Positions 20,706 to 31,145 of a stretch of DNA of 64,000 bases are shown in pieces. The notes under the pieces are model-generated. The model worked only from the letters and a program-made list of their open reading frames with translations. It did no database searches and was not told the DNA's origin. Origin of the DNA: Xenorhabdus miraniensis. Lineage in GTDB: Bacteria; Pseudomonadota; Gammaproteobacteria; Enterobacterales; Enterobacteriaceae. Each line of letters starts with the position of its first letter. The stretch's first letter is position 1. The DNA lies in contig NZ_NITZ01000004.1 of NCBI RefSeq assembly GCF_002632615.1, positions 1-64,000 of the forward strand, in the 5' to 3' direction. A program made the translations under genes and the position numbers.

Positions 20706-20745
20706 TAAAAAACCAAATAGATAACTAAAGTATATTTGGTTTTTT
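20706..20745. terminator. 13-bp AT-rich hairpin upstream of the lipase gene
   Basis: AAAAAACCAAATA at 20707-20719 pairs perfectly with TATTTGGTTTTTT at 20733-20745. With A- and T-runs at either end it can terminate in both directions and would insulate the lipase gene from surE-side transcription. Confidence 0.55.
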
Positions 20746-20998
20746 AAATATTGCCTGAAATTCAGGTGAATATTTTGTTTTTTTATTTATTTATATGTTA
20801 TTTGTTTTAATTAAAATCAGGAGGCTAATTCTAATTGGTAAAAATAATTGTTTAATTAATAAATGAATCAAAAAATAATCATATACATTAATATATGATT
20901 AAATAAGCGAATTTTTCAGTTATATATCGTGTTTCCATCTGGGAAACTGCTCCAGAACAAAGTGATAATCCGTAACAAACTCACCGCTTTCATTGCTC

Positions 20999-21129
20999 AA
21001 CAGCCGCCGTCAATTCAGACACTTCGACCATGAAGTAAAAAATAGTGTTCATCGGGATACTTTGATTCACTGAGATTTTCTTTTTTTAGCAGGCAGAAAA
21101 TCAAAGAGATATTTCTTGTGGCGGCTGTT
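20999..21129. repeat. Nested inverted repeats: possible structured RNA or MITE-like element
   Basis: Outer arms AACAGCCGCC (20999-21008) and GGCGGCTGTT (21120-21129) are perfectly complementary. Inside are a hairpin ACTTC/GAAGT (21021-21036) and a longer helix CTTTGATT...ATTTTCT (21060-21081) against AGAAAATCAAAG (21095-21106). The whole 131 bases can fold as a closed multi-branch structure. No family recognised. Confidence 0.4.
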
Positions 21130-21312
21130 TTCATTTACTCAGCTTGAACGTAAAGCACTCTACAAAACAGGTAGCGTCATGCTAAGATCAAACGATTTTC
21201 TGACAGCTTTAATATTGTTCAATCGTAAGTCACGCCAGACAAATAGGATTACAGACAGGATAAGTTACAGTATTAAGCTATGTTTCACTTAATAAATCAA
21301 TGAGATACTTAC

Positions 21313-22077
21313 ATGCTGCGGATATTGCTGAGTAACGATGATGGTGTTACCGCACCGGGTATTCAAACCTTAGCGGCTACATTGCGGGAACACTATCATG
21401 TTCAGGTGGTTGCACCTGATCGTAACCGTAGCGGTGCGTCGAACGCCTTAACACTAGATCGCCCCTTGCGCATTCATACACTGAATAATGGTGACATTGC
21501 CGTTCAGGAGGGAACACCGACGGATTGCGTCTATTTAGGTGTGAATAAACTGGTTCGCCCCCGTCCTGACATTGTTGTTTCAGGAATTAACTGTGGCCCC
21601 AATCTCGGGGATGATGTGATTTATTCCGGCACGGTTGCGGCTGCGATGGAAGGGCGCCATCTGGGGTTACCTGCACTGGCGGTATCACTCAATGGCGATA
21701 AACATTATGAAACAGCAGCAGAAGTAACAGTACGCTTATTAACGTTGTTGCAAAAGTTTCCATTGAGAGCGGGCAATATTCTGAATATCAATGTGCCTGA
21801 TATCCCTATTGAGCAAATTAAAGGGTTCCGGGTAACCCGATGTGGCAGCCGCTGCGCTGCTGAAGAAGTTTATGCTTTGGAAGACCCCAAAGGCAATATG
21901 CTCTACTGGATAGGCCCTCCGGGAGAAAAAAATGACTTTGGGCCTGAAACGGATTTTGCAGCAGTGGAGGAAGGGTTTGTCTCCATTACTCCTTTACAGG
22001 TGGATTTGACGGCTTATAAAGCTCAGGAATTGATAAGCGATTGGTTGGCAAAAGTCGGAGATATTGACGAATGTTAA
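21313..22077 (+). CDS. surE: 5'/3'-nucleotidase SurE
   Basis: 254 residues. Metal-dependent nucleotidase/exopolyphosphatase of stationary-phase survival. The [14 protein letters not shown] motif supplies Asp9 and Asp10, and [25 protein letters not shown] supplies the conserved Asn and the phosphate-binding loop. It overlaps pcm by 7 bases, the arrangement known from E. coli, where the two act in the same stress-survival unit. Confidence 0.97.
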   Translation: MLRILLSNDDGVTAPGIQTLAATLREHYHVQVVAPDRNRSGASNALTLDRPLRIHTLNNGDIAVQEGTPTDCVYLGVNKLVRPRPDIVVSGINCGPNLGDDVIYSGTVAAAMEGRHLGLPALAVSLNGDKHYETAAEVTVRLLTLLQKFPLRAGNILNINVPDIPIEQIKGFRVTRCGSRCAAEEVYALEDPKGNMLYWIGPPGEKNDFGPETDFAAVEEGFVSITPLQVDLTAYKAQELISDWLAKVGDIDEC

Positions 22078-22697
22078 TCCGGTCAATGAAAAATTTGCTG
22101 GCGCAATTGCGCCAGCAAGGAATACACAATGAGCATCTGTTGGAAATTATAGCCAAAGTACCCAGGGAATGTTTCGTTGATGAAGCCCTGGCGCACAAGG
22201 CTTATGAGAATACAGCCCTGCCGATTGGGCATGGGCAGACCATATCCCAGCCTTATATTGTTGCTCGCATGACAGAATTGCTGAATGTAACGCCAGAATC
22301 CAATGTATTGGAAATAGGCACCGGCTCCGGTTATCAGACTGCTATACTTGCTCATTTAGCCAAACATGTTTTCTCTGTGGAACGTATAAAGGGATTACAG
22401 TGGCAGGCCAAACGCAGATTGAAACAACTGGACTTACATAATATCTCAACTCGTCACGGTGATGGTTGGCATGGATGGCCATCAAAAGGGCCGTTTGATG
22501 CCATCATTGTTACCGCTGCACCACCAGAAGTTCCACAGGCTTTGCTCCATCAACTTGCCGATGGCGGTGTGATGGTTTTGCCTGTCGGTGAGCGTTCTCA
22601 GTCGTTGAAAGTGGTACATCGTTATGGGAATGATTTTCATAGTGAAGTTATCGAATCAGTCCGTTTTGTGCCCCTAATTCAAGGCGAGCTAGCATAA
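22071..22697 (+). CDS. pcm: Protein-L-isoaspartate O-methyltransferase Pcm
   Basis: 208 residues, the E. coli length. Repairs isoaspartyl residues in damaged proteins using SAM. The signature [17 protein letters not shown], the SAM-binding [16 protein letters not shown], and the [14 protein letters not shown] segment are all present, with C-terminus PLIQGELA. Overlaps surE; 150 bases upstream of nlpD. Confidence 0.97.
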   Translation: MLIRSMKNLLAQLRQQGIHNEHLLEIIAKVPRECFVDEALAHKAYENTALPIGHGQTISQPYIVARMTELLNVTPESNVLEIGTGSGYQTAILAHLAKHVFSVERIKGLQWQAKRRLKQLDLHNISTRHGDGWHGWPSKGPFDAIIVTAAPPEVPQALLHQLADGGVMVLPVGERSQSLKVVHRYGNDFHSEVIESVRFVPLIQGELA

Positions 22698-22848
22698 TCA
22701 GCTAATTTTTTGTGGCTATGACTTTTAAATTAGCTGTCATTTTTTCTGAAATTAAGCAAAATATTTCGCTTTAAATCTTTTGTAATTCTAAATTTCTTTA
22801 TAAATCATTATTCTTTGCTCTTATATTGCCTTTATGAGGGGATAAGGT

Positions 22849-23925
22849 ATGAATTCAGGAAACCCAGTGAAAAAAATAAAGTGGATAATTACCAGTACTG
22901 TTATGGGAATCATGCTGGTAGGTTGTAGCAATACACCGGATCGCCCGGCACCAATAGTGAATATTGATAATAAGGAGAAAAATGGAGAAATATTCTCTAA
23001 ACCGTCATCAATTTCGGCTCCATTGCCATCTTCTCCTCCTGTGATTTCAACTCATCGCGTATCAGATAATCATGCTGCCAAAAACCGTCAGTTAGTGAAT
23101 CATGCTACCGAAAATGGTTCATATTCAGGAAAGATTGTCTATAACCGTAACTACGAAAACATTCCCAAGGGAAGCTACAGCGGGAGTACCTACACGGTCA
23201 AACATGGCGATACTTTGTTTTATATAGCCTGGATTACAGGTAATGATTTTCGTGATCTATCTCAAAGAAACGGCATTTCAGAACCTTATGGCTTAAATGT
23301 TGGGCAAGTCCTGAAAATAGATAATGTAAACTCCAAGAATGGTGTATTAATAGCATCAAATAGTACTCAATCTAAAATTAAGCAGGTTGATTTTCAAAAA
23401 ATTAATGCGTATCCTGCAAATATTGATAGACCAAGCTCAGGAAAGATGTTGCCAAGAGTAACTATTTCTGGTAGTGAAAATGCCGCTCAAAAAGTATCTA
23501 CAGCAACAGATACAGATGTAAATAACACTATTAGCAGTGCTGGCATTGGCACTATTAATAGTTGGAGATGGCCGGCAGAAGGCAAAATTCTTGAAGGCTT
23601 TTCTGATTCTCAGGGAGGAAATAAAGGCGTTGATATTGCGGGCAATCGTGGCCAACCCGTATTCTCAACAGCCAGTGGGAAAGTCGTTTATGCCGGTAAT
23701 GCGTTACGTGGATATGGAAATTTAATAATTATAAAACATAACGATGACTACCTGAGCGCCTATGCTCATAACGATACTATGTTAGTTCGTGAGCAGCAGG
23801 ATGTTCAAGCGGGGCAAAAAATTGCCACCATGGGTAGTACCGGAACAAGTTCCGTAAGATTGCATTTTGAAATTCGCTATAAGGGAAAATCCGTAAACCC
23901 GCTGCGTTATCTTCCGCAGCGATAA
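22849..23925 (+). CDS. nlpD: Divisome activator lipoprotein NlpD
   Basis: 358 residues. Outer-membrane lipoprotein that activates the amidase AmiC during cell separation. The signal ends at IMLVGCSN (lipidation Cys about position 26). A LysM domain (YTVKHGDTLFYIA...LNVGQVLKI) is near residues 121-165 and a C-terminal LytM/M23 domain covers the last 110 residues. The M23 metal ligands are degenerate: the HxxxD site reads NKGVD and the HxH site reads RLH, as in other activator-type NlpD proteins without hydrolase activity. In E. coli the main rpoS promoter lies inside nlpD; the same is likely here. Confidence 0.95.
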   Translation: MNSGNPVKKIKWIITSTVMGIMLVGCSNTPDRPAPIVNIDNKEKNGEIFSKPSSISAPLPSSPPVISTHRVSDNHAAKNRQLVNHATENGSYSGKIVYNRNYENIPKGSYSGSTYTVKHGDTLFYIAWITGNDFRDLSQRNGISEPYGLNVGQVLKIDNVNSKNGVLIASNSTQSKIKQVDFQKINAYPANIDRPSSGKMLPRVTISGSENAAQKVSTATDTDVNNTISSAGIGTINSWRWPAEGKILEGFSDSQGGNKGVDIAGNRGQPVFSTASGKVVYAGNALRGYGNLIIIKHNDDYLSAYAHNDTMLVREQQDVQAGQKIATMGSTGTSSVRLHFEIRYKGKSVNPLRYLPQR

Positions 23926-23929
23926 ACCG

Positions 23930-23953
23930 GGGCAGGATCTGAAATTCCTGCCC
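23930..23953 (+). promoter_or_regulatory. Hairpin in the nlpD-rpoS spacer (rpoS leader)
   Basis: GGGCAGGA, an 8-base loop and TCCTGCCC form a perfect GC-rich stem that ends 25 bases before the rpoS ATG and just upstream of its TAGGAG ribosome site. There is no T-run, so it looks like a leader structure rather than a terminator. Confidence 0.5.
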
Positions 23954-23978
23954 GCATTATCATGGGTAGGAGCAGCTG

Positions 23979-24974
23979 ATGAGCCAAAGTACGCTTAAAG
24001 TTAATAAGTTGTATGATGATGCGGATTTAGACGAAAATCGCATGGAAGCTGATGACTTTGATGAAGCGTTGCTGAAAGATGAGGATGATGTAGCCAATCT
24101 TGATGAAGATTTGGATTTGTTGCAAGGGGTAAACCAACGTGTTCTTGATGCAACACAGCTATATCTTGGAGAGATTGGTTTTTCTCCTCTGCTGACCGCA
24201 GAGGAAGAGGTTCTTTTCGCGAGACGGGCACTTCGAGGAGATATGGCTGCACGCCAACGCATGATTGAAAGTAACTTGCGGTTGGTTGTTAAAATATCTC
24301 GCCGATATAGCAATCGGGGATTAGCTTTGCTGGATCTGATTGAAGAAGGCAACCTTGGGCTTATTCGTGCGGTAGAAAAATTTGATCCTGAAAGGGGATT
24401 CCGTTTTTCTACTTATGCAACATGGTGGATACGTCAAACAATCGAACGTGCCATCATGAACCAAACTCGCACAATTCGTCTGCCTATTCACATAGTCAAA
24501 GAGTTAAATGTCTATTTACGTACTGCAAGAGAACTGGCACACAAATTGGATCACGAACCCAGTGTCGAAGAAATTGCGGAGAAACTGGATAAACCCGTTG
24601 AAGACGTGAGCCGTATGATGCGGCTTAACGAGCGCATTACTTCTGTCGATACGCCAATTAGTGGCGATTCAGATAAAGCATTATTGGATATTTTATCTGA
24701 TGAAAACGACTCAGGGCCGGAAACAACAATCCAAGATGATGATATGAAACAGAGTATCGTTAAGTGGTTGTTTGAACTGAATGCAAAACAGCGTGAAGTT
24801 CTGGCCAGACGTTTCGGTTTGCTTGGGTATGAAGCGGAAACATTAGAGGATGTTGGGCGAGAAATAGGTTTAACAAGAGAGAGAGTTCGTCAAATTCAGG
24901 TTGAGGGATTGCGTCGTCTTAGAGATATACTGCATACCCAAGGCTTGAATATAGAATCATTATTCCGTACTTAA
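23979..24974 (+). CDS. rpoS: RNA polymerase sigma factor RpoS (sigma-38)
   Basis: 331 residues. Master sigma factor of stationary phase and general stress. Region 2 ([28 protein letters not shown] and the -10-binding [13 protein letters not shown]), region 3 ([13 protein letters not shown]) and the region 4 helix-turn-helix ([26 protein letters not shown]) are all intact. The N-terminus [25 protein letters not shown] matches enterobacterial RpoS. Ribosome site TAGGAG. Its leader probably starts within nlpD. Confidence 0.97.
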   Translation: MSQSTLKVNKLYDDADLDENRMEADDFDEALLKDEDDVANLDEDLDLLQGVNQRVLDATQLYLGEIGFSPLLTAEEEVLFARRALRGDMAARQRMIESNLRLVVKISRRYSNRGLALLDLIEEGNLGLIRAVEKFDPERGFRFSTYATWWIRQTIERAIMNQTRTIRLPIHIVKELNVYLRTARELAHKLDHEPSVEEIAEKLDKPVEDVSRMMRLNERITSVDTPISGDSDKALLDILSDENDSGPETTIQDDDMKQSIVKWLFELNAKQREVLARRFGLLGYEAETLEDVGREIGLTRERVRQIQVEGLRRLRDILHTQGLNIESLFRT

Positions 24975-25122
24975 TTATATTTATATCCATTTGATTTCAA
25001 TTTACTGCGAGGTGAAAAGTAAACAAATTTCCAGAGGCAGAAGTGACTGTATGCCTGGAATGCGTGGCTGTGATCTTCAAATTGGTAACTGAAAGTTAAA
25101 GAGATATATTTGGTGGTAACCC

Positions 25123-25152
25123 AAAGGTGGGCTAAATAAGCCCATCTTTTAT
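25123..25152 (+). terminator. Terminator downstream of rpoS
   Basis: AAAGGTGGGCT, loop AAATA and AGCCCATCTTT pair over 11 positions with one G-T wobble, followed by TTTATTTC. It is 150 bases after the rpoS stop. Confidence 0.7.
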
Positions 25153-25213
25153 TTCTCTTTCACTTACCTATTTATTCACTTATTTATATTTTTATTATCA
25201 CTTAGTCTTCTAT

Positions 25214-26032
25214 TTATCTATTTTCGATAATAGGAACACCACTGTGAAATTTAAAATCATGATCCAGTGTTTGAATAAGTTCTGCTTCAATTCGGCCGAA
25301 ATAATTCACCCTTTCTGCAATATCTTCTTTAGATATCAATTGAGCCAGTGACAAATAATCTTGATAGTGGCGGGCTTCTGATCGCAGCAGAGAAATATAA
25401 AACTTACCTAATTCTTCATCTAAGTGAGGCGCCAGTTTTGCGAAACGTTCACATGAGCGCGCCTCAATATAAGCACCAATAATCAGCTTATCCACCAACG
25501 TATAAGGTTCATGGTTGGTAATATGTTGAAACAGGGATTTGGCATAGCGACTGGCAGTGATACTGTCATAGCTTATCCCTCTGGCATCCATGATTTCCAG
25601 TACCTGATAAAAGTGATGGAGTTCTTCCTTAATCAACATCACCATTTTATCAATTAAATCCTGACCATACGGTGATTTTGACCGAGCAGTAATTTGCTTG
25701 GTAGCCTGACTTTTTCCCTTTAGTGAATGGATGTCACCTATTTTTTTATAAGCAAAATCTTCATAGGGCTGAAACCATGCCAATAAGGTGTCAGCACTTT
25801 CGGGGTCAACGGCATATTTGCGAATTAAGAACATGGCGCTTTGCGCCGCTTTCAATTCGCACAATAGATGATCACGCAGTAAAACCGGCAGATTTTCGGG
25901 CTGCCGGGCTTTTTCTACCCACTGTTCAGGTGTTTCGCACTGTAAGAACTGATAAATGGGGACTAACAAGCTGGCATCAAACTTTATTGCTGTTCCGCTT
26001 TTTTCTACCCCATTTATTGCTACGTCATTCAT
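25214..26032 (-). CDS. miaE: tRNA-(ms2io6A37)-hydroxylase MiaE
   Basis: 272 residues. Non-haem di-iron monooxygenase that hydroxylates ms2i6A37 in tRNA. The ferritin-like four-helix pattern supplies the iron ligands: Glu in LCELKAAQ, ExxH in KEELHHFYQV, Glu in YIEARSCERF and ExxH in SEARHYQDYL. The ATG at 26032 lies two bases after the mutS stop and matches the family length; the frame is open further upstream inside mutS. Probably transcribed with mutS. Confidence 0.93.
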   Translation of the reverse strand: MNDVAINGVEKSGTAIKFDASLLVPIYQFLQCETPEQWVEKARQPENLPVLLRDHLLCELKAAQSAMFLIRKYAVDPESADTLLAWFQPYEDFAYKKIGDIHSLKGKSQATKQITARSKSPYGQDLIDKMVMLIKEELHHFYQVLEIMDARGISYDSITASRYAKSLFQHITNHEPYTLVDKLIIGAYIEARSCERFAKLAPHLDEELGKFYISLLRSEARHYQDYLSLAQLISKEDIAERVNYFGRIEAELIQTLDHDFKFHSGVPIIENR

Positions 26033-26034
26033 TG

Positions 26035-28617
26035 CTATACCATATCCTTTAAGCGATAGATCCATTCCAGTGCCTGGCGTGGTGTTAACGTATCTGGATT
26101 CAGGTTTTCCAATGCTTCTACTGCCGGAGAAGTTTCTTCTGTCAGCAGAGTCAACTGCGGCGTATCAACATGGCTTGCCGTCGCATGATTGGAGAGCGAT
26201 TCCAGTTCCTTCAGTTTCTGCCGCGCCCGCTTAATGACATCACGGGGAACACCCGCTAAAGAAGCAACCGCCAGCCCATAGCTCTTGCTTGCTGCGCCTT
26301 CCTGCACACTGTGCATGAAAGCAATCGTATCGCCATGTTCGACGGCATCCAGATGAATATTGACAACACCTTCCAGTTTTTCTGGCAGGGTTGTCAGCTC
26401 GAAATAGTGAGTTGCAAACAGTGTCATCGCTTTGATGCGGTTAGCCAAACTTTCAGCGCAGGACCAGGCAAGGGATAAACCATCATATGTAGACGTGCCG
26501 CGACCGATTTCATCCATTAATACTAAACTGTATTCGGTAGCATTATGCAGAATATTGGCGGTTTCGGTCATTTCCACCATAAAGGTAGAACGCCCTGACG
26601 CGAGATCATCAGATGCACCTACACGAGTGAAAATACGGTCTACGGGGCCAATAATCGCTTTCTCGGCAGGGACAAAGCTCCCAATATAGGCCAGCAGCGT
26701 AATCAGGGCCGCCTGACGCATATAGGTACTTTTACCCCCCATATTCGGCCCTGTAATAATCAGCAAACGGCGCTGTGATGAGAGCGTTAATGGGTTAGAA
26801 ATAAATGGCTCACTCAATACCTGCTCAACAACGGGATGGCGACCGCCAGTGATTTGAATACCGGCTTTATCTGTCAGTATCGGACAAGTGTAATTCAGTG
26901 TTTCAGCACGTTCAGCAAGATTTGCCAGCACATCCAGTTCTGCCAGCGCTTCCGCACTGGCCTGCAACTCCGCCAGATGAGGCAACAACAAATCAAACAA
27001 TTCTTCATACAGCGCTTTCTCAATGGCAAGTGCTTTGCCTTTGGAAGTCAGCACCTTGTCTTCATATTCCTTTAATTCAGGAATGATATAGCGTTCTGCA
27101 TTTTTAAGCGTCTGACGACGAACATAATGGATCGGCACTAAATGGCTTTGCCCGCGGCTGACTTGAATATAGTATCCATGCACCGCATTGAAGCCGACTT
27201 TCAGGGTATCTATGCCGAGCTTTTCACGTTCACGGATCTCCAGTCTGTCCAGATAATCACTGGCACCCTCGGCCAATGCTCTCCACTCGTCCAATTCAGC
27301 ATTATAGCCAGTCGCAATGACACCGCCGTCACGTACTAAAACAGGCGGTGTTTCGACAACCGCATTTTCCAACAGCGTTTGTAGTTCATCAAAATGCCCC
27401 ACGCGTTGCTGTAATGCCTGAATATAAGGAAAATCGGAAGATGCCATGATCTGATGAATGTCCGGCAATTGCTGGAAAGCGTGACGCATTCTGGCCAGAT
27501 CACGGGGACGGGCAGAGCGAAGTGCAAGGCGGGCAAGTACACGCTCTAAGTCACCGACCTGACGTAAAAATGGTTGTAACTCATAGCCAATTTCCTGTAA
27601 TGCGGAAATGGCTTGCTGGCGGTTTTCCAGTATGCCTTTATTGCGAATCGGCGTATGCAGCCAGCGTTTTAGCATTCGGCTGCCCATTGGTGTTACACAC
27701 TGATCGAGTACCGAAGCCAGCGTGTTCTCCGTACCACCGGATAGATTTAACGTCAGCTCAAGATTACGGCGGGTTGCGGCATCCATAATGACCGTTTCCT
27801 GTTGACGTTCCATCGTAAGGCTACGGATATGGGGGAGGGCGGTGCGTTGAGTATCTTTAACATATTGCAGCAAACAACCCGCAGCACGCAGAGCAAGCGT
27901 CGATTTTTCCACGCCGAAGCCAATCAGGTCACGAGTGCTGAATTGCAGATTCAGTTGTTGCTTTGCGGTTTCCAGTTCAAATTCCCACATTGGGCGGCGG
28001 CGTAAACCATGACAGCGCTCGATCAGCGCCATCGGCCCGAATGTTTCAGGATAAAGCAATTCAGCGGGTCGTGTGCGTTGCAATTCTGCGGCAATAGTAT
28101 CTTCATCGGCCATTTCAGACACGCGGAAACGGCCGGAAGTGATATCCAATGTTGCATAACCAAAGCCCTGACTGTCATGCCAGATAGCCGCCAGAAGATT
28201 ATCCTGACGCTCTTGCAGCAAAGCCTCATCAGTCACTGTACCGGGTGTGACAATACGTACAACTTTGCGCTCAACAGGGCCTTTGCTGCTTGCTGGATCA
28301 CCGACTTGCTCACAGAGCGCTGCGGATTCACCGAGTTGTACCAGTTTTGCCAAGTAGTTTTCGATTGCGTGATAAGGAACGCCCGCCATAGGAATAGGCT
28401 GACCCGCCGATTGCCCGCGTTTGGTCAGAGAAATATCCAGTAGCTTCGCCGCTTTTTTGGCATCGTCATAGAACAACTCATAAAAATCCCCCATCCGATA
28501 AAGCAGTAGAATATCTGGGTGCTGTGCTTTCAGTCGCAGATACTGCTGCATCATGGGAGTATGGCTATCTATATCCTTTGCTGGGGATTCTTTCGTATTG
28601 ATGTTATTCAATTTCAT
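26035..28617 (-). CDS. mutS: DNA mismatch repair protein MutS
   Basis: 860 residues. Recognises mismatches and starts methyl-directed repair with MutL and MutH. The mismatch-contacting [15 protein letters not shown] (Phe-x-Glu) is near residue 45; the C-terminal ATPase has [15 protein letters not shown] (Walker A) and [21 protein letters not shown] (Walker B and following). ATG 28617 is preferred since it has AGGA 5 bases upstream, while the ATG at 28644 lacks a good site; both are possible. miaE follows immediately, an unusual neighbour compared with E. coli. Confidence 0.96.
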   Translation of the reverse strand: MKLNNINTKESPAKDIDSHTPMMQQYLRLKAQHPDILLLYRMGDFYELFYDDAKKAAKLLDISLTKRGQSAGQPIPMAGVPYHAIENYLAKLVQLGESAALCEQVGDPASSKGPVERKVVRIVTPGTVTDEALLQERQDNLLAAIWHDSQGFGYATLDITSGRFRVSEMADEDTIAAELQRTRPAELLYPETFGPMALIERCHGLRRRPMWEFELETAKQQLNLQFSTRDLIGFGVEKSTLALRAAGCLLQYVKDTQRTALPHIRSLTMERQQETVIMDAATRRNLELTLNLSGGTENTLASVLDQCVTPMGSRMLKRWLHTPIRNKGILENRQQAISALQEIGYELQPFLRQVGDLERVLARLALRSARPRDLARMRHAFQQLPDIHQIMASSDFPYIQALQQRVGHFDELQTLLENAVVETPPVLVRDGGVIATGYNAELDEWRALAEGASDYLDRLEIREREKLGIDTLKVGFNAVHGYYIQVSRGQSHLVPIHYVRRQTLKNAERYIIPELKEYEDKVLTSKGKALAIEKALYEELFDLLLPHLAELQASAEALAELDVLANLAERAETLNYTCPILTDKAGIQITGGRHPVVEQVLSEPFISNPLTLSSQRRLLIITGPNMGGKSTYMRQAALITLLAYIGSFVPAEKAIIGPVDRIFTRVGASDDLASGRSTFMVEMTETANILHNATEYSLVLMDEIGRGTSTYDGLSLAWSCAESLANRIKAMTLFATHYFELTTLPEKLEGVVNIHLDAVEHGDTIAFMHSVQEGAASKSYGLAVASLAGVPRDVIKRARQKLKELESLSNHATASHVDTPQLTLLTEETSPAVEALENLNPDTLTPRQALEWIYRLKDMV

Positions 28618-29257
28618 TAATTCCTGTTGACTCAGTTGGGCCATCGACGCTCAGTCAACCCATCTAAATGACAAAACCTAAATATGATCAGCTAAGGATG
28701 GAACGTTAATGAACCTCATCCTGGGCGAAAAAGCTATCTTATCACTGATAATCTGTGTGATTCACCTATGGATTAGATTAGGAAGATTTTGGTGCTAGGT
28801 TAGCAGGATTACTCGCAGGAATGTATCAGATTTTTTCATTATTCAGCAGGATTGCGAAGCGGCTCGACTTAATCCCTTTCACTATTACCGACTTCTCTGC
28901 CATAAATATTATGCTTCTTAATCTAAGCTTTTCGGAAGTTAATTCTAAATTCATGAGGGTGATAATCATTGTTGTTCACATTGCTATTTGTTGTTGCCCA
29001 TTATTGAAGTTTACGTAAAAAGATATTATTTTTAACCAGTTACAACAAATTAGCTCGTTTTAAAGTTTCCAATTTAACCGCTTGTGTTTGAGTCAGCCCC
29101 TATTATTAGCTTATTCTCTCAAATAACAGAAAATATAGATGACAGGAAAATAGATGATAAGAAATAGTGCCTTGTTCCTTTATCTTATTGAGTTTATAAG
29201 TATTGCAAAGAAATCAATGTACCATTGAGAATCGAACGGATTGAAGAGGAAATTATC
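28618..29257. other. Intergenic region between mutS and the first fic gene
   Basis: About 640 bases between divergent genes. A 65-codon open frame at 28821-29018 has no ribosome site at proper spacing and no recognisable product. Otherwise I see only AT-rich sequence that should hold the mutS and fic promoters. Confidence 0.5.
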
Positions 29258-30259
29258 GTGGCTGTTTACCAACCCCCTTACACTATTACACCAATCATGC
29301 TGAATCGCGTGGCAGAAATAGCTGAATTATTGGGGCGTTGGTCTATGAGTGCGGAGTGCTCTTCGCCTTTGTTACGTAAAGAAAATCGCATTCGTACTAT
29401 ACAAGCATCATTGGCGATTGAGCATAATAGTTTGTCTACTGAACAAGTCACGGCAATTATTGATGGAAAACGAGTATTGGCGCCTGCAAAGGATATTCAG
29501 GAAGTGCGTAATGCTATATTGGCTTACGAGAAGTTACCGGATTGGTGTAGCTCTCGTTTGACGGATCTTTTGGCTGCACACCGGTTACTAATGGTTGGAT
29601 TGGTTGATTTTCCGGGGCAGTTACGTCAGGGGGATGTGGGTATCTATCGAGAAAACCAGTTAATCCATATGGCTCCACCTGCTAATCAAATATTGCGATT
29701 AATCGGGGATCTTCTGATGTGGTTGAAACACACGGATATTCATCCGTTAATTGCCAGCTCGATCTTTCATTATGAATTCGAGTTTATTCATCCATTTACT
29801 GATGGAAATGGCCGCATGGGGCGCCTATGGCAAACGTTGATTCTGAGTGAATGGCGCCCGGAGTTGATGTGGTTACCCGTAGAAACCCTGATTCATCACC
29901 AGCAACAGGCCTATTATCAGGTTCTTAGGGAATGTGATCGAACAGGCGACTGTACGTTATTTATCGATTTTATGTTAGAAAAATTAGCCGAAGCGCTTAG
30001 GGAAAGCCTGAATGCGTATCAACAGGACTCTGTCGCAATGTCGGTAGAAATGTCGGTAGAAAATTTACAGCCACTCAATGCTACCTCGCAGAAAATCTTA
30101 TCAGTTATTGCACTTCATCCTGCCATTACCATCACTCAATTGGCTGATGAGTTAGGTGTAAACCGCCGCACAATCGAGCGGAATATAAAGATATTGCAAG
30201 ATAATGGCTATCTGGTTCGTGTTGGCGCGAAGAAAGGGGGATATTGGCGGGTTAGCTGA
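29258..30259 (+). CDS. Fic-domain protein with C-terminal winged helix
   Basis: 333 residues from GTG 29258, which has AGAGGA 7 bases upstream; the TTG at 29225 lacks one. The Fic core HPFTDGNGRMGR (His178 to Arg189) has every catalytic residue for AMP transfer. An N-terminal helix SLAIEHN (Ser51, Glu55) resembles the class II self-inhibition motif, though Gly/Asn after Glu is replaced by His. The last 60 residues form a helix-turn-helix (TITQLADELGVNRRTIERNIKIL), so it may bind DNA. Fic proteins modify proteins with AMP or related groups; target unknown. One of two Fic genes here, flanking a pRiA4b-type gene. Confidence 0.88.
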   Translation: MAVYQPPYTITPIMLNRVAEIAELLGRWSMSAECSSPLLRKENRIRTIQASLAIEHNSLSTEQVTAIIDGKRVLAPAKDIQEVRNAILAYEKLPDWCSSRLTDLLAAHRLLMVGLVDFPGQLRQGDVGIYRENQLIHMAPPANQILRLIGDLLMWLKHTDIHPLIASSIFHYEFEFIHPFTDGNGRMGRLWQTLILSEWRPELMWLPVETLIHHQQQAYYQVLRECDRTGDCTLFIDFMLEKLAEALRESLNAYQQDSVAMSVEMSVENLQPLNATSQKILSVIALHPAITITQLADELGVNRRTIERNIKILQDNGYLVRVGAKKGGYWRVS

Positions 30260-30322
30260 CTCGGTAATACCCTAAAATTGGGATATTCAAACTGCCTGCA
30301 ACAAAAAAACGCCTATTGAGAA

Positions 30323-30343
30323 AGTCCTAATAGAATTAGGACT
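30323..30343. terminator. Hairpin between convergent fic and pRiA4b genes
   Basis: AGTCCTAAT, loop AGA and ATTAGGACT form a perfect 9-bp stem 64 bases past the fic stop, with no T-run of note. Placement between convergent genes suggests termination. Confidence 0.45.
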
Positions 30344-30418
30344 CATAAAATGGCAAGAATAATGAAGCAGTTATTTTAAAATATAGTTATCTGAGAATAT
30401 AGTTATTAGAAAATATAG

Positions 30419-31024
30419 CTATCCGAATAGTGATAAATAGCGATCTCTTGACCAGCGATAATATAAGGCCAGCATATTGTTTACTTCTTCTATATTAAAT
30501 TTTTCAGGGGAAAAAGCGGTATCAGGGGAAATATCGGATTTTCCATTAACCCATGCAAACATTTCCTGATAATCTTTATGTGTTGGTTTATTAAGGATAT
30601 CAACCAGTTCCATATAGCCATATATTCCACCACAATCTTCTGGCGGGCAGGCTCTTTGACCTTCACAGCAGAAAATAGGCATAGGGAGTTCATGAGGAGA
30701 ATAATTACTGTTTTCAAGTACAATTTCATGTTCCCAGTAATCACCGAAATCATAAAGATAAGTGAATTTGCTCCCTTTTCTTTTGAGTAATGAACCCAGC
30801 CTTACTTTTCTCTCTTCTTTACCCTCTTCAGGTTCTTCAGGCATTTCAGTGAATCGTTTGATACCAAAAGAAAATTCATGTAAATGGCTGTCATTCCAAC
30901 CCATCACGATTTGTATTATATCGTGTAATCTATCCAATGAAATATTGGATGGAACGACAAAACGACGCCATATGCTTGGATTAGTTTCTATAAGTGTTAT
31001 TTTCAACAGGTAAAACTTTTCCAT
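30419..31024 (-). CDS. Plasmid pRiA4b ORF-3 family protein
   Basis: 201 residues. The family hallmarks are present: LKITLIETNPSIWRRFVVPSN at the N-terminus, LHDIIQIVMGWNDSHLHEFSF, then FTYLYDFGDYWEHEIVLE and the cysteine-containing PIFCCEGQRACPPEDCGGIYGY. The family is known from the pRiA4b plasmid of Agrobacterium rhizogenes and is common on mobile and accessory DNA; its biochemical role is unknown. The four cysteines could bind a metal. ATG 31024 has AAGGA 6 bases upstream. Lies between two Fic genes. Confidence 0.88.
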   Translation of the reverse strand: MEKFYLLKITLIETNPSIWRRFVVPSNISLDRLHDIIQIVMGWNDSHLHEFSFGIKRFTEMPEEPEEGKEERKVRLGSLLKRKGSKFTYLYDFGDYWEHEIVLENSNYSPHELPMPIFCCEGQRACPPEDCGGIYGYMELVDILNKPTHKDYQEMFAWVNGKSDISPDTAFSPEKFNIEEVNNMLALYYRWSRDRYLSLFG

Positions 31025-31145
31025 TTATCGTCCTTCTAACTTGATGAGTTGGTAGAAAAATCAGTGTATGTTTACTTATTCCAGTCATAGTATGGTGTGG
31101 TTTGAATTGAAATACGAACTATTTTTGTACCCATAAAATAGTTAG

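Larger units (their letters stand above)
20682..21312. other. Intergenic region between lipase and surE
   Basis: About 630 bases without a gene. The first 250 are extremely AT-rich. The second half is GC-richer and contains several nested inverted repeats (20931-20947 and 20999-21129). The surE promoter must lie in the last 150 bases, but I could not pick it with confidence. Confidence 0.5.

Noticed and set aside
20682..21312. Insertion sequence remnant between lipase and surE
   Set aside because: Inverted arms are present but no transposase-like frame or target-site duplication could be read; kept only as a structured element.
22849..23925. NlpD as an active M23 peptidase
   Set aside because: Both zinc-binding motifs are degenerate, so it is an amidase activator, not a hydrolase.
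28821..29018. 65-codon open frame upstream of the first fic gene
   Set aside because: The only AGGA lies directly against the ATG, and the product has no recognisable features beyond chance hydrophobic residues.
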